A stretch of 6,124 bases of DNA. Origin: an uncultured Alphaproteobacteria bacterium. Lineage in GTDB: Bacteria; Pseudomonadota; Alphaproteobacteria; CASFRQ01; SAAU01. This document shows, piece after piece, positions 5,472-6,124 of the stretch (position 1 is its first letter; every line of letters begins with the position of its first letter). The stretch covers positions 1 to 6,124 of the forward strand of contig CASFRQ010000180.1 in NCBI GenBank assembly GCA_949296785.1. Reading direction: 5' to 3'. The notes beneath the pieces were generated by a model. That model ran no database searches, was not told the DNA's origin, and saw nothing but the letters and a program-made list of their open reading frames with translations. The position numbers and the translations under genes are program-made.

Positions 5472-6124
5472 TGTTTGAATTATTCAAAAAAAAGAAAAAG
5501 GAATATTCCCTCCTTGTAGACATGGGAGGAACGAATATCCGGCTGGGCCTGACAAGAAACGGGCGGACTTTTGAACAAACAACCATTTTAAAAGCCGCCG
5601 AATTCAAAAGTTTTGACGAGGCATTGGCCTCTTATCTGAAACAAACGAAAGAAAAACCGGGACATCTTTTGATGGCGGCCGCCGGCGCTTTGTACAATGA
5701 CACAATTTCCTTAAGCAACAATCCGTGGATTATTTCAAAAAAAGAAATCCAAAGACGTTTCAGCTTTCAAAAAGTAACTCTTATCAACGACTTTGTAGCG
5801 CAAGCTTTGGCCGTTCCTCTTATACCTGAGGAAAAGAAAATCCAAATCACCGACAGGGGCGAAGTGCAGAAAAAAGCGGCAATTCTTGTTATCGGACCGG
5901 GAACAGGGTTGGGGGTTTCGGCGTTGGTCCCGAATGAAAATGCTCCGGGAGGCTTCTTTCCCGTTCCTTCGGAAGGGGGACACATTTCCGCCGCGCCTCA
6001 AAACAAAAAAGAATCGGAATTGATTGAAGGGCTTCGTAAAAGCTATCAGCATATTTCCGTAGAGAGAATTGTTTCCGGCAACGGATTAAAATTATTATAC
6101 GGCCATTACTTAGGAAAAAAACAC
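5471..6124 (+). CDS. glk: Glucokinase, proteobacterial Glk family (3' end beyond the window)
   Basis: Cytosolic ATP-dependent phosphorylation of glucose to glucose-6-phosphate. The frame gives 218 codons and is still open at the last base; the family's usual length is about 320. Seen: an N-terminal lysine run (KKKKK), then phosphate-binding DMGGTN (17-22); LINDF with catalytic Asp107 (E. coli Asp100) followed by ALAVP; GPGTGLGV starting at Gly142; and SEGGH with Glu168 and His171, which contact the sugar in this family. The match to INDF/GPGTGLGV/EGGH marks the Glk type (Pfam PF02685) rather than a ROK sugar kinase, whose zinc-binding cysteine motif is not seen in the part present. The start is fixed by AAAGGAGG 7 bases upstream and by the TAATG overlap with the small membrane protein gene. 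The lysine-rich extension before DMGGTN is slightly longer than in E. coli Glk. Confidence 0.93.
   Translation, partial: MFELFKKKKKEYSLLVDMGGTNIRLGLTRNGRTFEQTTILKAAEFKSFDEALASYLKQTKEKPGHLLMAAAGALYNDTISLSNNPWIISKKEIQRRFSFQKVTLINDFVAQALAVPLIPEEKKIQITDRGEVQKKAAILVIGPGTGLGVSALVPNENAPGGFFPVPSEGGHISAAPQNKKESELIEGLRKSYQHISVERIVSGNGLKLLYGHYLGKKH

Overview
The window reads as a chromosomal segment of a proteobacterium, most likely an uncultured and possibly host-associated alphaproteobacterium. This rests on a GAF-containing EI-Ntr (PtsP) and a glucokinase of the proteobacterial Glk type. The placement inside Alphaproteobacteria is inference. Genes have moderate G+C and are separated by A-rich, purine-rich spacers. 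All convincing genes lie on the + strand. There is no sign of phage, insertion sequence, CRISPR, tRNA or rRNA.

Left part (1-4543): after a possible tail of an upstream gene (1-66) come three genes with 91- and 95-nt spacers. They are a FabK-type flavin enoyl-ACP reductase or nitronate-monooxygenase relative (98-1150), ptsP (1242-3503) and a GlmU-like protein (3599-4543). No + strand intrinsic terminator was seen between them, so co-transcription is plausible. The GlmU-like protein has an intact uridylyltransferase domain. It stops at the start of the acetyltransferase beta-helix, before any acetyl-transfer catalytic residue.

Middle part (4544-5240): about 700 bases without a recognisable gene. 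A consensus Shine-Dalgarno overlaps the glmU stop and leads into a five-codon ORF. A 36-codon ORF (4610-4720) follows and runs straight into a probable intrinsic terminator (4719-4751). Beyond that, 4759-5134 is an AT-rich stretch of mutually compatible inverted repeats that could fold into a structured RNA. A candidate sigma-70 promoter (5160-5188) sits before the next operon.

Right part (5241-6124): a 76-aa single-pass membrane protein with two CX6C cysteine pairs overlaps the start of glucokinase by one base (TAATG). Glucokinase is cut off by the window end after 218 codons.

Functionally, the segment combines fatty-acid elongation, nitrogen-type PTS signalling, UDP-GlcNAc supply and glucose phosphorylation. 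The points most worth a second look are the truncated GlmU, the structured intergenic region and the small cysteine-paired membrane protein coupled to glk.
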